Assembly (NCBI GenBank): GCA_031263835.1
Contig: JAISEZ010000017.1
Coordinates: 1-5,238, forward strand
Direction: 5' to 3'
Source: Tannerella sp.
GTDB lineage: Bacteria; Bacteroidota; Bacteroidia; Bacteroidales; Tannerellaceae
DNA: 5,238 nucleotides
The notes below the pieces were generated by a model. That model was not told the DNA's origin and searched no databases. It saw nothing but the letters and a program-made list of their open reading frames with translations. Both the position numbers and the translations under genes were made by a program. How positions within the stretch are numbered: the stretch's first letter is position 1; every line of letters starts with the position of its first letter. This document shows positions 5,090-5,238 of this stretch, piece by piece.

Positions 5090-5238
5090 ATGAGTATGAA
5101 AAATGATTTTACCAGACGAAATCACTGTTTTAATTCCAAAGCGGTGAAAATGAAACTCGCCGGAGCCGGCTATGCCCTGCTTGCGGCGATATGGTTGAGT
5201 ATGGCGCTTCTGGCTCCACAGCCTTTGAGCGCCCAGAA
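5090..5238 (+). CDS. N-terminus of an exported protein, possibly a SusC-like outer-membrane protein (3'-truncated)
   Basis: 49 codons are visible before the window ends. The protein starts MSMKNDFTRRNHCFNSKAV, a long basic n-region. It continues into a hydrophobic core (LAGAGYALLAAIWLSMALLA, residues 23-42) and ends PQPLSAQ, with a signal peptidase I-type site near LSA|Q. There is no lipobox cysteine, so it is not a lipoprotein. This style of leader is common on Bacteroidales SusC/RagA-type TonB-dependent receptors and other large exported proteins, but no mature domain is visible. Possible starts are the ATGs at 5090, 5096 (MKNDF...) and 5150 (MKLAG...), and each retains the signal peptide core. 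The leader is A/T-rich without a Shine-Dalgarno, and no convincing TTTG/TAnnTTTG promoter lies within 100 nt. Confidence 0.75.
   Translation, partial: MSMKNDFTRRNHCFNSKAVKMKLAGAGYALLAAIWLSMALLAPQPLSAQ

Overview
The window looks like chromosomal DNA from a GC-rich member of the Bacteroidales. Three things point there. The anthranilate phosphoribosyltransferase reads like the Bacteroides/Parabacteroides form. Two sites match the Bacteroidales housekeeping promoter (TTTG, 19-20 nt, TAnnTTTG). No visible start codon has a Shine-Dalgarno sequence; A-rich leaders are seen instead. Genus cannot be decided from the sequence alone.

Layout. Positions 1-963 (+) hold the 3' part of trpD; its first dozen or so codons lie off the left edge. 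A 173-bp convergent gap (964-1136) carries a tandem TAG-rich repeat, a strong GGGCGAAA/TTTCGCCC hairpin and flanking 11-bp inverted repeats, and looks like a REP-type palindromic element. On the minus strand, read right to left, a patatin-like phospholipase (2839-3717) is followed by a cytoplasmic GH13 alpha-amylase-family enzyme (1137-2858). The two overlap by 20 bp and are most simply one transcription unit, driven by a near-perfect Bacteroidales promoter at 3737-3768.

From 3721 to 5089 is about 1.37 kb without a convincing protein gene, and this is the most unusual part. It holds an orphan consensus promoter on the plus strand (4264-4294), a hairpin (4323-4342), a C12 homopolymer enclosed by an 8-bp inverted repeat, a minus-strand hairpin plus T8 intrinsic terminator, a 41-bp tandem repeat, two competing inverted repeats, and a 12-bp perfect palindrome. 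Several short ORFs cross it, but none is recognisable. It could be a degenerate mobile or repetitive tract, a long regulatory leader, or a non-coding RNA locus. At 5090 a new plus-strand gene starts and runs off the right edge. Only its signal peptide is visible, in the style of Bacteroidales exported or outer-membrane proteins such as SusC-like receptors.

Functionally, trpD belongs to tryptophan synthesis, the GH13 enzyme to alpha-glucan breakdown, and the patatin protein to lipid acyl hydrolysis. There is no obvious pathway link between them. No complete new defence or metabolic system is visible; the best leads are the structured, repeat-rich sequences of the right-hand intergenic region.
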